DNA of 64,000 nucleotides from Prochilodus magdalenae. Taxonomy: Eukaryota > Chordata > Actinopteri > Characiformes > Prochilodontidae. The stretch covers positions 122,001 to 186,000 of the forward strand of contig JAMWET010001633.1 of assembly GCA_024036415.1 (NCBI GenBank), read 5' to 3'. The position numbers and the translations under genes were made by a program. Below, piece after piece: positions 34,285 to 46,600 of this stretch (positions within the stretch are counted from its first letter, which is position 1; the number at the start of each line of letters is the position of its first letter). The notes below the pieces were generated by a model. That model did not search any database and was not told where the DNA came from. It saw only the letters and a list, made by a program, of their open reading frames with translations.

Positions 34285-36245
34285 CCTGGTACATTGACTC
34301 ACTGGCCGCTTTATTAGAAACACCTGTCTAATCCAATCACTGGCCCTTTAGTGTCTGGGACAATCCACTCACTCGACACTTTATTAGAAACAGCCTGATA
34401 CAGCCCAATACTGGCCACAGAAGAAAAGTACATCCAACTGGCCACTTTATTAGTAAGACTTGTCTGGTACATCCAGTCACTGGACACTTTATTAGAACTA
34501 CATTTCACTCACTGGCCACTTTATTGGAAACAACCTGTCTGGCATTCAGGCCACTTTATTAGAAACACCGGTTCTGGTCCATCACTCACTTGTGCTTGGT
34601 ACAGAACTGGCAACTTTATAGGTGGTACATACACTCACAATGACATTCACTCACTGGGCCACTTTATTAGAAACACCCTGTCTGGTACAGTACTGGCCAC
34701 TTTATTAAATATTGAGTGTTCCAAAGCACTTTATTAGAAAATACTTGGACTCACTTCCTTCATTACTGCTGTGACATCACCCAGCCACATAGAAACACCC
34801 CGATGTCAACTGGCTCCTCTTGTCCACTCAATGGACTTTTTACCCTTTTACTTGAGAAAACCAGCAGAGGCTTTATTTCTGGGCCACATTTGAATTTTCC
34901 GCTACCACTTATTAGAAAAAACGCAGGTCCAGCTACTCACTGGCCAATTAGACTGTAACATCCACCTTACTTTATTAGATTACTCGCCACTAGACCTGTC
35001 TGGTAAAAAGCAAAGCAGCTGCAGAATGCAAAACACTTACATTCACTGACGACTCTATTAGAACCACTTACCTTGTGCTTCCACCAAGTGCCTACCTGTT
35101 ACATTCACTCACTGGCCACTTTATTAGAAACACCTGTCTGGTACATCCACTCACTGGCCACTTTATTAGAAACACCTGCCTGGTACATCCACTCACTGGC
35201 CACTTTATTAGAAACACCTGTCTGGTACATCCACTCACTGGCCACTTTATTAGAAACACCTGTCTGGTACATCCACTCACTGGCCACTTTATTAGAAAAC
35301 CGTTATGGTACATTCACACTGAAACACCTGTCTGGTACATCCACTCACTGGCCACTTTATTAGAAACACCTGTCTGGTACATCCACTCACTGGCCACTTT
35401 ATTAGAAACACCTGCCTGGTACATCCACTCACTGGCCACTTTATTAGAAACACCTGCCTGGTACATTCACTCACTGGCCACTTTATTAGAAACACCTGTC
35501 TGGTACATCCACTCACTGGCCACTTTATTAGAAACACCTGTCTGGTACATTCACTCACTGGCCACTTTATTAGAAACACCTGTCTGGTACATCCACTCAC
35601 TGGCCACTTTATTAGAAACACCTGTCTGGTACATCCACTCACTGGCCACTTTATTAGAAACACCTGTCTGGTACATTCACTCACTGGCCACTTTATTAGA
35701 AACACCTGTCTGGTACATCACCCACTGGCCACTTTATTAGAAACACCTGTCTGGTACATCCACTCACTCACTGTCTGGTACATTCACCCACTGGCCACTT
35801 TATTAGAAACACCTGTCTGGTACATCCACTACCACTGGCCACCACTTTTTAGAAACACCTGTCTGGTACATCCACTTGGCAGATATTAGAAACACTGGCC
35901 ATCACTTTATTAGAAACACCTGTTACATACACTCTGGTACCATTCACTCACTGGCCACTTTATTAGAAACACCTACCTGGTACATCCACTCACTGGCCAC
36001 TTTATTAGAAACACCTGCCTGATACATCCACTCACTAGGCCAATTTATTAGAAACACCTGTCTGGTACATTCACTCACTGGCCACTTTATTAGAAACACC
36101 TGTCTGGTACATCACTCACTGGCCACTTTATTAGAAACACCTGCCTGGTACATCCACTCACTGGCCAAATTATTAGAAACCCTGACCTTGTACTTCCCTT
36201 ATCTGGTCACTTTATTAGAAACACCTTTGTGGTACATCCACTTAC
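34285..36245 (-). repeat. 42-bp minisatellite matching a Tc1 terminal repeat
   Basis: The array unit contains 'cactcactggccactttatt' followed by 'agaaacacctgtctggtaca'. The core is regular at 35100-35760 and ragged at 34285-34700 and 35760-36245. The unit resembles the terminal inverted repeat of a common fish Tc1 element (ending ...aataaagtggccagtgagtg on the complement), a relative of which ends near 51215. Frames of 14-residue repeats are by-products of the 42-bp period. Confidence 0.9.
34707..35045 (+). other. Mosaic of segment A and minisatellite words
   Basis: Pieces of segment A ('aatattgagtgttccaaagc', 'cacttccttcattac', 'tttgaattttccgctaccac', 'aaaaagcaaagcagctgcag') occur in original order. 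Between them lie bits of the 42-bp unit: 'tttattagaaaa', 'catagaaacacc', 'tattagaaaaaa', 'ctactcactggccaattaga' and 'agacctgtctggta'. This looks like two aligned sequences merged letter by letter. Confidence 0.8.
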
Positions 36246-36749
36246 TGGCTGCTCCTGATAAACGTTTATTATCGCGTTTATGGACTAAGAGACTTGACGT
36301 TACCTCAGAACCTCCTGTAATGGCCCTCATGTCTCCTGGTGTTTATTAAAGATGATAGAGTTGGCATCTCAGATGGTTGGCTAAGTGGCCACAGAGTGTA
36401 AACACATGTACACTCATTACATCAGCTGTGTCCTCTCTGCGTGATGGAGAGACAGAGGGTGAAAGGAATCTGTAGCTCTGCTTTCAGAGGCTTGATGTTC
36501 AGCTCAGGTAAGTGCAGTCAAGTGGTGTTTCACACAGACGCCGCTGTCCATGGTGCTAGTCTGACCCCTCTCTTTCACGCTTCTCAGGGTTACTGCAGAG
36601 CTGGAACGTAGAACACACGCTGCTCACTGTCACATAGAACCGGGTTTTGATGGACTCTAGAGCACTCAGTTAGGAAGTGCCGTCTCAACTACTGAAAGCT
36701 CACAGTGAGAGCACAGTCTGGCCCTTCTGGGTACCGTGTTCTGTCTGCA
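36246..36749. other. Unassigned DNA
   Basis: No feature recognised; it may include the 3' part of the adjacent LINE fragment. Confidence 0.3.
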
Positions 36750-37735
36750 CTGGCCAGTTTCAATGGCCAGACTGCTCACTGAGTCTGTACATGGTCAGCA
36801 TCGCCCTCAGTGTTTGGTCTCGGACGGTGGTCAGGTAGGGTGCTAGTGTGTAGTCCCGGTGTGGGGTTGAATAGCACTGTAGTAAGTGTTGTGTAGTTTG
36901 GATCCACTAATGGTGTAGTTGCGCTTTTGGTTGGGTCTGATTTTCTGAGTGTTGGTGATGTCGTTGGATTTTAGGTCGCTGAAATTGAGGACCAGCTTGC
37001 TCAGGGGACTCCTTTCAGTGTTCAGCTCCTGACTGACCAGTGCTCTGGGGTGCAGTGATTGGGGGTCAGAGGATTCGATGTGTTTCCCGAGGTTAGGGCT
37101 CTTTTCTGAATGTTCAGCAGCAGTGGAAGCTGTCGTAGCTCGGCTCTGCAGGCAGTAGTAGGTGTAGTAGTAGTCTGTTTGCAGAGCCTCAGTAGGATGC
37201 CTGTCCCAGTTTGACGTACAGTGCTATAGGTTTGATGACTGATTTGAATAATTGAAGGCGGACTGTAATTGGTATCTCACATTGGTCAGATTTCTGAATT
37301 TTGAAAAGAGCTCTCCTCGCTTTCTTATTGAGCCCCTTCACAGCCAAGCCAAAACGCCTGTGGAGTTGATGGTTGTGTCCAGACAAGTGTAAGTTTTATG
37401 GTGCTCGACCTCGGTGTTGTTATTTGTGAAGATCTGGGTCCCCTGATGTTTAGACCTCCAGCTGGAACGTAACTATATTGGATTTTTGGTGGTTTTCAAT
37501 CAAAGCTCAATTTTCACAGAAGTTCTCCAGTAGCTCTAATCTCTGCTGTAGTCCCTCTCTGGTAGGGGACAGTAGGACGAGGTCATCTGCATATAGGAGA
37601 CATTTAACTTGGTGTCTGGTAAAGAGAGAGGCCAGTGGATGGCATAGGGTTAATATAAGATAGAACAGTTTTGGAATAGCCAAGTGGAATGTATAACCTG
37701 TGTTTTTCAGCACTGAGTTGTGTCTGACTGAGGGT
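36750..37735 (-). pseudogene. Non-LTR retrotransposon reverse transcriptase fragment
   Basis: On the minus strand the RT active-site motif YADD (37582-37593) sits in 'CLLYADDLVLLSPTREGLQQ'. After stops and frame changes come 'GLAVKGLNKKARRALFKIQ' and 'QLFKSVIKPIALY' (37189-37386), then the C-terminal 'CRAELRQLPLLLNIQKRA' near 37090-37150. This order is that of the RT thumb and C-terminus of a fish LINE. Frameshifts and stops kill it. The 5' part is absent, as is usual for 5'-truncated LINE copies. The exact clade is not resolved. Confidence 0.8.
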
Positions 37736-37889
37736 CCGTCTGGTTCCTCCTGGTGGTCAGACCTGATATTTGGATTGCATTATTAAATTACTGTTAAGGT
37801 TTTTTACAGGCTTCTTTATTTTGGGGATAGATGTTTGGCAGGACGGAGTGGAGAAGTTCTAGGCTGTTGACAGTGTTCTCTTTTGATCT

Positions 37890-38183
37890 AGCTCCCTCAT
37901 TCCTTTTCTCTCTCTCTTTCTCTCTCTTTCTCTTTCTCTCTCTATCTATTTCTCTCTCTCTCTCTCTCTCTCTCAATCTCCCTCTCATCTTCTCAATCTT
38001 TCTCTCAGAATCTCCCTCTCGCTCTCTCTCTTGATCTTTCTCACTCCCTCTCTCCCTGATCTCCCAATCTGTCTTCTTTGTTCACTCTCAATTCATCTCC
38101 CTCGTTCACCATTCACTCCCAGTTTATCTCCATCATTCTCTCTTAATTTGTCTGTCTCTCTCTGTCTCTTGTATCTCTATCTA

Positions 38184-38229
<46 letters not shown>

Positions 38230-38495
38230 TCTCTCTCGATGTCTCTCATTCTCCATCTCCCTCCTTCAATATATCTCCCTCTTTCTTCATCTTCCTGTTT
38301 CTCTTTCAATTTATCTCCCTCTCTCTTTCTCTTAATTTATCTTCCTCATTCTCCCTCCCTCTCTCCATCTCCCTCTCCCTCTTTCTCTCTGTCTCTCAGT
38401 CTATCTCACTAATTTTTCCTCACCACCTCTCTCTCTTTCTATCTCCCTTATTCTCCGTCCAACCCTTCCCCCCCGTGTCTCTCTCTCCTCCTCGG

Positions 38496-38529
<34 letters not shown>

Positions 38530-39015
38530 CTTAAAAGTAATTTATAGTAATTACAAGAAATCTCTTCCTCTCTCTCTCTCTAGTCCTCTCTCTCTCCACC
38601 CTCAGTGTCTCTCTCTTTCTCCATTACGCTACACTCTTCTCTTTGTCTTTTTCTCCCTCTCTTTATCTCTCTTATTCCATCTCTGTCCCTCACTGTCTCT
38701 CATCTCTGTCTCTTCTTCACTCTCTCTCTTCTGTCCTCCCTCTTTTCTTCTCCATGTTCTCTCTCTCTCCCTTTTCTCTCACACAATTTTTTTCTCTCTT
38801 TCCCTTATTCTGTTTCTCTCTCGTCTCTCTTTTATCTCTTGATTCTCTCTCCCTCATTCCCCTTTCCTCTTCTCCCTCTCTCTCTCATTCTAATTTAGAG
38901 TAAAATGATCTTTCCCTTTTACTGTTTCCTTTTAGTCCCTGCTCTCTTTCTGAGTCTCTCTTTCTCTCTTTCTTGTTCTGTGTAAATCTCTTTCCTCCCA
39001 CCCTCTCTCCCTCCA
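37890..39015 (+). repeat. 1.1-kb pyrimidine-rich (TC)n-like tract
   Basis: Long stretches of ctctct, ctccct and tttctc are interrupted by short words such as 'aattt' and 'atct'. The plus strand is almost all pyrimidine. Serine/leucine-rich frames on plus and their minus counterparts are composition artefacts. Confidence 0.95.
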
Positions 39016-39374
39016 TGTGGTCTAAATGGTCTGTTTGGTCGGTTGTTCCACTCTTAGCTCTGATGTACCTTGTTGCTCTATAATAATCTAATATTGCGGA
39101 GCAGCTGGTTGGCCTGATCCCTCGTCGTGTTCTGGAAGATCTGTAATCTGTTATAATAGCTTGTGTTCCATTAGTTTTATCTACCATTAGCTGTGTTTAT
39201 AGAAATAATAATTGAACATACCTTGTTTCTATAAAACCCTGTGTTGTAATTTTTGTTCTCCCTCTATTTACCATTTCTAGCATATTTTACAGATACCAGT
39301 CGCTCTATTTATTGTGTTAAGCTTCATGATGTAGGGACCAACAGAAATAGACCAGACTTCCTTCCTGTTCCGTT
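39016..39374. other. Unassigned DNA
   Basis: No gene or clear repeat. Confidence 0.3.
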
Positions 39375-39640
39375 ATCTCACTCTCATTATGGACAGCACC
39401 AAGATTTTACACGTTCAAAGGGCCTGGTGTCACTCCACCTCCACCCTACCACACCATCTGCAGGAACGGTGTGAGGATATTCAAGCTGCATGGGATGGAT
39501 TATCACAGGACACCATTAGGAACCTCTACAACTCCATGCTGAGACGCCTGGCATGCTGCGTTAGCAAACATGGCAGCTCAGTCACATTGCAGTCCGACAC
39601 ATCCTTGCAACTATTCTTTTGATGGTGAGCATATATAATT
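39375..39640 (+). mobile_element. Family A Tc1-like fragment
   Basis: 'gggcctggtgtcactccacc', 'tgcaggaacggtgtgagga', 'caagctgcatgggatggatt' and 'aggacaccattaggaacctc' match 58790-58860 and 7540-7630. They correspond to the transposase C-terminal coding region. The 5' half is missing. Confidence 0.75.
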
Positions 39641-40217
39641 TACCTCCTGATCAGACCATGCAGTGAGCCCTCATGACCTGCAAATGCGGCCATCATGGGA
39701 TTATAAGAGACCACTCTCGTCATGATAGAAATGTTTAGGCATAGGTTTGTGGCTATCCTTGCACATAGGGAATATAGTGGCCAGCCCTCCCCTCCCCCAC
39801 ACACACACGAACCCCCTAAACCCCCAACACCACAGCAAACAGGACCCAGCCATGTCATTACACATGTACTCTCCCACTTCTGGCTCACATGGGGAAGGAT
39901 GCTTTATCTGATTGTACCACTGTTTTCCATATCTCTGTAGACCGGAACCAACGATTCTTATACCACTGACCTCTCAGATGGTCATTCATCTTTGTACTGA
40001 GGGGTTTATTCACTACAATCCCACTATAATCTCTCTCTCTATGTAGTCGTCAGCTGACTGGTCTTGCTGACACAGTCTGACCACCGAGAGCCCCTGAGGA
40101 ATAGATCAAGTCTTTTCCATTGATCAAAAAGCAGAGGTCATCTTAGTGACTGTTCCTATTGACCAATAGTCAGCTGAGCAGTCTTTGTGACCAAAGCTCC
40201 AGCCGTGTGTGCCCTCA
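39641..40217. other. Unassigned DNA
   Basis: Nothing recognised beyond a short C/CA-rich stretch at 39785-39830. Confidence 0.3.
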
Positions 40218-40232
40218 ATAATAATAATAATT

Positions 40233-40265
<33 letters not shown>

Positions 40266-40600
40266 TATTATTATTATTATTATTATTATTGTTGTTGTTG
40301 TTTTGTTGTTGTTGTTACTATTATTATTATTATTATTGTTGTTGTTATTACTATTATTATTATTATTATCATTATCATTATTATGATCATCATTATCATC
40401 ATCATCATCATCATTATTACTATTGTTGTTGTTATTACTATTATTATTATTATTATTATTATTATTGTTGTTGTTTTGTTATTATTATTATTATTATTAT
40501 TGTTGTTGTTATTGTTGTTGTTATTATTGTTATTACTATTATTGTTATTGTTATTGTTATTATTATTATCATCATTTTATTATTATCATTATTATTATAC
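40218..40600. repeat. Compound trinucleotide microsatellite
   Basis: Blocks of AAT, ATT, GTT, ACT and ATC triplets follow one another for about 380 bp, with the strand asymmetry switching from AAT to ATT near 40265. The homopolymeric frames over it are artefacts. Confidence 0.97.
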
Positions 40601-41334
40601 CTCACAGTCAATCTTGATTATCTTGATTAAAATCAGGTCAGCTGGCTCTGCTCAACATTATTTAACCTGCCATTATATTAATTGCATAATTATTAAATCA
40701 TATCATGCAGCCCCATTCTGGAAGCATCTGTGTGGGTCATATGTTTCTTCATTCATTTATTAGCTGTGCCTACTGCTAGCACTTATCACTTAGCATTAAC
40801 GCTTTTGAGAATGGGTAAAGTTGCTGACATAGCTATCTTTTGTTGTAGCGAATGCTAAAGCTTTCTGCCCGCATTCCATTGGGGTGCTGAGCATTTATCA
40901 CCAGCAGCAAAACACTCAAGTGCAGCCCACCAAGCACCCGAAACACACGTGTCTCACCAAAACGTAGATTTCTAGGTTCTGTACACAGCAATTCTTTGCT
41001 GGTGTTATGCTAGAAGAGCTCCAGGCCATTACCACAGCTAACCTGAGCTGCTAACGTGCCTCAGTCAGATATATTAGCTGTAGCAGAGGGCATATAAACA
41101 GTTGAGTGGGTGATTGAATTAAAGCTGACCAGCTGCTGGTGGAGCAGGTAAAAATACAACCTCAGGGGAAATACACAGCCTGCTGCACCTAACTGGCTCT
41201 CAACTGTCACACAGTGCTAACAGAGACTGCTGCTAGCTGCTAGCCATGCTAAGCACAGTGTGGTTGTGTTTAATGCTCATTTGGATGAAGGAAAATCCAA
41301 TGAAGGTACCACATAATAAACAATAAAAGCTCTC
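40601..41334. other. Unassigned DNA
   Basis: Nothing recognised. Confidence 0.3.
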
Positions 41335-41960
41335 TGATCCCTCTTTTCCACCAGCAAACAGCTCTACTGCTCTACCGAACCTGTTAAGAATGGGGTCGCT
41401 GGTTTGAGAGCTAAATAATTACGTATCTGGAGGGGGGTGGTCCTTAGTTCTTAAGCAGTAGTCGGCATACAAAGCATAAAAACAACATGGTGGAGCGATT
41501 TCCTTAAAGGCAAACTGTACTTCTTTCTTTGTGGGCGTATATCTTTCCATCCAGAGCCAGCTCTTTTAGCATTTGTGTGCAGCCCAGAGGGATTGTCATA
41601 GACAGCGATCAGGCGCAGGTCAACTCGTGTTGAATGGACTCATCAGTGAGCACATCATCGTGGGATACGATTATTCCTAGTTCAGCTCAGTGCAGTTCAT
41701 CTCACAGAGTTCTTTTGATTGCACACATGATGGTCTGAAGCCTGAACTAGTTAAAAACAAAATGGCGAAGTTAACAACTTTACATGGTGATGGCAGCACC
41801 ACGCCCCATTATAGGTCCCATGGTTCCAGACCAGACAGTTAGGGTACTGGAACGGCATTTTCCCGGCTGCGAAACATTTTTTAGTGATGGAAAAGCATAG
41901 AACGGATCGAGATTTTGGTACCTACACCGGCACCATGTTGGTGGAAAAGAGCCCCGTTTG
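41335..41960. repeat. Possible non-autonomous DNA element with inverted ends
   Basis: Left 'ctcttttccaccagcaaaca' and right 'gttggtggaaaagagccccg' are inverted repeats about 600 bp apart. No transposase text is visible between them. This is consistent with a hAT-like MITE. Confidence 0.55.
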
Positions 41961-42662
41961 CCGTATTTACTCAGTGTGAGAGGGTTAAGAGATTACGCAC
42001 TGTCAAAAATATAAGTAAGGCTGCTATGACTTAAAGGTCATTCAAGTTTTTGTGTTCCTTTTGGCTCAGATAAGACAGGAAGTACTATTTTAGATAAACA
42101 TATAGCAAACATGAAGCTGACAAATATAAAATAAATGAATGAGACTTTAGCTTAGTAGAAAATGACGCTGAAAGGCAACGTGTGTTTTCTGTCCTGTTAG
42201 ATAGCATTTGGTAAGTTGTATGAATCTGCATTACTAGCCTAATGCTAGTTTATATGCTGGTTAGCCCCACAGTGTGTTATCTGCTTGATGATGTTTTTTG
42301 ATCCAGGCTTTTGGGTTAATGTGGGAATTAATTGTTGAGGCATAAATTACATACATGTATATTACATATTACATTACGGGACCTCCTCTGATGAAACTAA
42401 TCCTGCTTGAATAGGGTTTAGGAGGCTATAGATGTAAATACCTCTTCTATAATAATACTTAAACCCATAAGAGCCCAGACCCTTTTCCCCTTAAGGACAA
42501 ATAATGAAGGGTCAGTTATAAGATCATAAAAGATCAGTCTTATTGTGACAAAGAGGTCACATGCCGTCTTCTGTAAGTATCACAGAGTCATAATACTGGT
42601 AGCATATGTCACAACAACAACGATTTCATAACTGGTATTCCATCATGGTGCACTAGAAATGG
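41961..42662. other. Unassigned AT-rich DNA
   Basis: Nothing recognised. Confidence 0.3.
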
Positions 42663-43910
42663 CGTCAGAATGGGTGTATATAATACAGAATATGGGTATA
42701 TGTAATATAGAATATGGGTATGTGTAATACAGAATATGGGTATATGTAATATAGAATATGGGTATGTGTAATATAGAATATGGGTATGTGTAATATAGAA
42801 TATGGGTATATGTGATATAGAATATGGGTATGTGTAATATAGAATATGGGTATATGTAATATAGATATGGGTGTATGTAATATAGAATATGGGTATGTGT
42901 AATATAGAATATGGGTATGTGTAGTATAGAATATGGGTATGTGTAATATAGAATATGGGTATGTGTAATACAGAATATGGGTATATGTAATATAGAATAT
43001 GGGTATATGTAATATAGAATATGGGTATGTGTAATACAAAATATGGGTATGTGTAATATAGAATATGGGCATATGTAATACAGAATATGGGTATATGTAA
43101 TATAGAATATGGGCATATGTAATACAGAATATGGGTATATGTAATATAGAATATGGGTATGTAATATAGAATATGGGTAGATGTAATATAGATTATGGGT
43201 AGATGTAATATAGAATATGGGTATGTGTAATATAGAATATGGGTATATGTGATATAGAATATGGGTATGTGTAATATAGAATATGGGCATATGTAATATA
43301 GAATATGGGCATATGTAATATAGAATATGGGTATGTGTAATATAGAATATGGGTATATGTAATACAGAATATGGGTATATGTAATATAGAATATGGGTAT
43401 GTGTAATATAGAATATGGGTAGATGTAATATAGAATATGGGTATGTGTAATATAGAATATGGGTATATGTGATATAGAATATGGGTATGTGTAATATAGA
43501 ATATGGGTATATGTAATATAGATATGGGTGTATGTAATATAGAATATGGGTATGTGTAATATAGAATATGGGTATATGTAATATTGATATGGGTGTATGT
43601 AATATAGAATATGGGTATATGTAATATAGAATATGGGTATATGTGATATAGAATATGGGTATGTGTAATATATAATGTGGGTATGTGTAGTATAGAATAT
43701 GGATATATGTAATATAGATATGGGTGTATGTAATATAGAATATGGGTATGTGTGATATAGAATATGGGTATGTGTAATATAGAATATGGGTATATGTAAT
43801 ACAGAATATGGGTATGTGTAATATAGAATATGGGTATATGTAATACAGAATATGGGTATGTGTAATATAGAATATGGGTATATGTAATACAGAGTATGGG
43901 TATAAAGCTG
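42663..43910 (+). repeat. 22-bp minisatellite, about 56 copies
   Basis: The tandem unit is 'gggtatgtgtaatatagaat' plus 'at', with g/a and t/c variants and occasional 20- or 21-bp units. Long minus-strand frames rich in Y/I/H/P come only from the repeat. Confidence 0.96.
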
Positions 43911-45144
43911 AAGGTGAAGGATAAAGCTGTATAAAGAACTTTAAAGACTTTAAAGTTCTTTTGGGTTAAGTAATCATATTAACTGGCTGAACACAAATCC
44001 AAATCCAATCAAAAATCATTACATTAAAATCATGTCACGAACACACTGGGACATAATGTTCCCCTGTCCCTGTTTTTTATATTAATAAATAAATATATTT
44101 AGCAAATAAATAGCAACTATGCATTAAACATTGCGGGAGTATGTTTCCTTTAACAAAACATGGCGTTTGTGTTTTATCCAATATTAGAAACCACATAATC
44201 AGCATTATTTAACACCACCACACATGACATAGCCATACAGTTATCACAACGCTAATTGGGGGCTTCTTTTAGCTCGTTAGCTGCATTAGCCACGTAGCTC
44301 CCTGTGAAAATGTTGCAGAGCAAATCCACCGAGGTTGAGCTGGAAGATGAAAGGGGCTGGGATTGGAGGGTGGAGGGGAATGGGGGTCGTCACACTGTAA
44401 TCAGATTCGACACTGGTGTGTTTTAATTTGAAGCCGTTGGATATATTTAGCTCTTAACGCCGTTTTGAAGCTGTGGGGAAAAAGAGAATGAGCTTTAAAA
44501 CACTATTTCCTTTTTTTCTGCTAAAAGTTCCCACAGACGGAGAGAAGACGTTTCCCCTTCTTCCATGGCTCTGATGTTCATCTAATTAATAGGTGGAGAT
44601 TACAGATACCGCTAACACTCCAATCAGTCTGAGGGGTTTAATAGAAGGCCTCAGTAAGAACTCCCTCTTGGCCTGCACTGAAATCCTGACCATTTGCAGA
44701 GCAGCAGTGACTCATTCGCTTCCAGCAAAGTGATAAAACTGTACTGTACTTACTGTCCTGTAACCAAGTGTAGCCACAGTCGGCTGGAGGAGACAATGTA
44801 ACCCGTTTTGTTGTTTGCTGAATAGTTTTAAAAGTATTTTAGCAAGGTTATTTTTATTAACCTGCTGTACATGACAATGCAAACTTTGTTTACTATGTTC
44901 ATGAACCATTGAGCTGATAGAAGGGTCAGTGCAAATGAGCCAACTTGCCTCATATGTTTGTTTAATTGTAAGAGACGACGGTGTAAGCTGTTCTCTGGAA
45001 AGTCTACTTCATTGGTAACGGCTAAATCATTGCTAAATCAATCATTCTGTGTAGGCATAGGTTGCTTAAACCTTATGACCTTTCCAACCTAAAGCCATGA
45101 AATACAGTCGTATGCGAAGGTGTGTTGATGGACAAACAGATTGT
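43911..45144. other. Unassigned; unique-looking block at 44400-44700
   Basis: 44400-44700 is free of repeat text and has TAAT-rich motifs ('catctaattaataggtgg'), so it is a candidate conserved non-coding element. The rest shows nothing. Confidence 0.25.
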
Positions 45145-45450
45145 GACGAGCGCTAAGCTAAAATCAAGGCGAGGTTTATTTTAACAGATTTGTAGTCAAC
45201 CATAGCAGCAACAAGAGCAAGGCAGACATAACAGAAGGGCAAGGCAGAGCCAGAGTGAAGAAACAAGCAGACAACCAAACCAGGCAAAACAGTCAGAACA
45301 GCAAAAATACCAAAAGGGCAAAGACAAAAGAGTAAATCAGTAAAAGAGAACAACATCAAAACTAGAGGAGGAAACACAGAGAGATCCGCTCGGTACGCAC
45401 AGAGTGGCAATACTTTGCGATGGGTCAGTGGGAGAGAGGAGTATACATAC
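45145..45450 (-). repeat. LTR-like or DNA-element fragment
   Basis: It starts 'tgtgacgagcgctaagc' and continues with A-rich text ('ggcaaaacagtcagaacagc') resembling the purine-rich complement of fish LTRs such as those at 16204 and 50086. No second terminus or target duplication was identified. Confidence 0.35.
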
Positions 45451-46074
45451 AAACAGACTAGATTAACAACAGGTGGTTAAATGGTTAAGATGTAGATAAT
45501 GTGTGTTTAAGGTGAAACGTACTGATGAGTTGCACTTGTTTGCAGTGCTGGTGCAAAGTGCTCTACCATCCTGCACACCTTTCACCATGTTCTATATCAT
45601 CTCTGTCCAAAGAAAAACATCTCTTTTTTTATTTTTACATTTATGCATAATTTGAACAGATGAGATGCTGTTAATAGTGTGTGAATAAAAAAAAACTTAA
45701 ATCCAGCAAATACATATTTATAGTGCATTAAAATGTGCAGACGTGTGTAAAGGGTGTGTTCATTTACCGTCACTTAGGAACAACAAAAGATGTCATTTGA
45801 CAGATGCCCCCAAACTTCCATATGACCATATGTGTATTAAGACAAATGTGATTAATGAAGAGAGGCTGTCACTGGCTAATTCACACAAACCAAATATCAG
45901 CACCACAAATGAGATTTATTTTATTTACATGGCATATTGTCAATGTCAGAACAAAACCTTATGTCTCTGATTTTTTGTTGTTTCTGACATTCTTTGAAAT
46001 CAGCTTCCCTTTATGCTTTCAGGATAAATGGGCCAACAGAAATGATTGAAATGCATTAAATTTCATTAGAAGCT
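45451..46074. other. Unassigned; lone MITE end at 45590-45625
   Basis: 'atctctgtccaaagaaaaac' matches the inverted end of the MITE at 22899-23139. The partner end was not found. Confidence 0.45.
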
Positions 46075-46600
46075 GCAGGTGTGTTTCCCTTTCTACAGAG
46101 TTGTAAGTAAGAGGTTTTCTTCTGATGGTGAAGATAAACTCCATGAACAGCAATAACAGCTGGGGATTGGAACTGGCATAACTTCTGGATGTAGGCCACA
46201 ACAATGTTCAGACACTCTGGCATCAAAGAATTGGTCAGTTTGGTCAGATTTGGTGGATGCCTTCCCTGGGACAATTCTGAGGAGAATTCCCTGTAGACTG
46301 GGATTTTAGGCACTGCTGGTAGACCCGTATGACCGTACGCTTCCATACACCTGCAGATTCAGCTACTTCCTTCACACTATGGTCTTTGGCACTCCCAAAT
46401 GCAGTACCTGCACTGTACCTCCTCTTCTCAGTCTATAGATCCCATCACTCACACCCCACAGGAATTTATAGCCCCATCATCCTCATGCAGTGCCATCTGC
46501 AGGAACCATCTTATACACCCAAGGTGACTCGTTTTTGTCCTGTGAGCTTATACTGTTTGCTTTTAATGGTCTTTTAAATGAAACGTTAAGCAAAAGCAGG
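46075..46600 (+). repeat. Interspersed repeat C, copy 2
   Basis: It aligns with 4870-5330 over about 300 bp and extends further right. The extension is shared with the fragment at 23507-23600. Confidence 0.7.

Noticed and set aside
35075..35740. Open frames of 14-residue repeats on both strands
   Set aside because: They are by-products of the 42-bp minisatellite, whose period is also divisible by three.
38031..38898. Ser/Leu/Phe-rich frames that could suggest a membrane protein
   Set aside because: Pure composition effect of the TC-rich tract; neither strand has splice or domain evidence.
42643..43290. Minus-strand frames of 215 and 135 codons rich in Tyr, Ile, His and Pro
   Set aside because: They are reading frames of the 22-bp array and show no non-repeat sequence.
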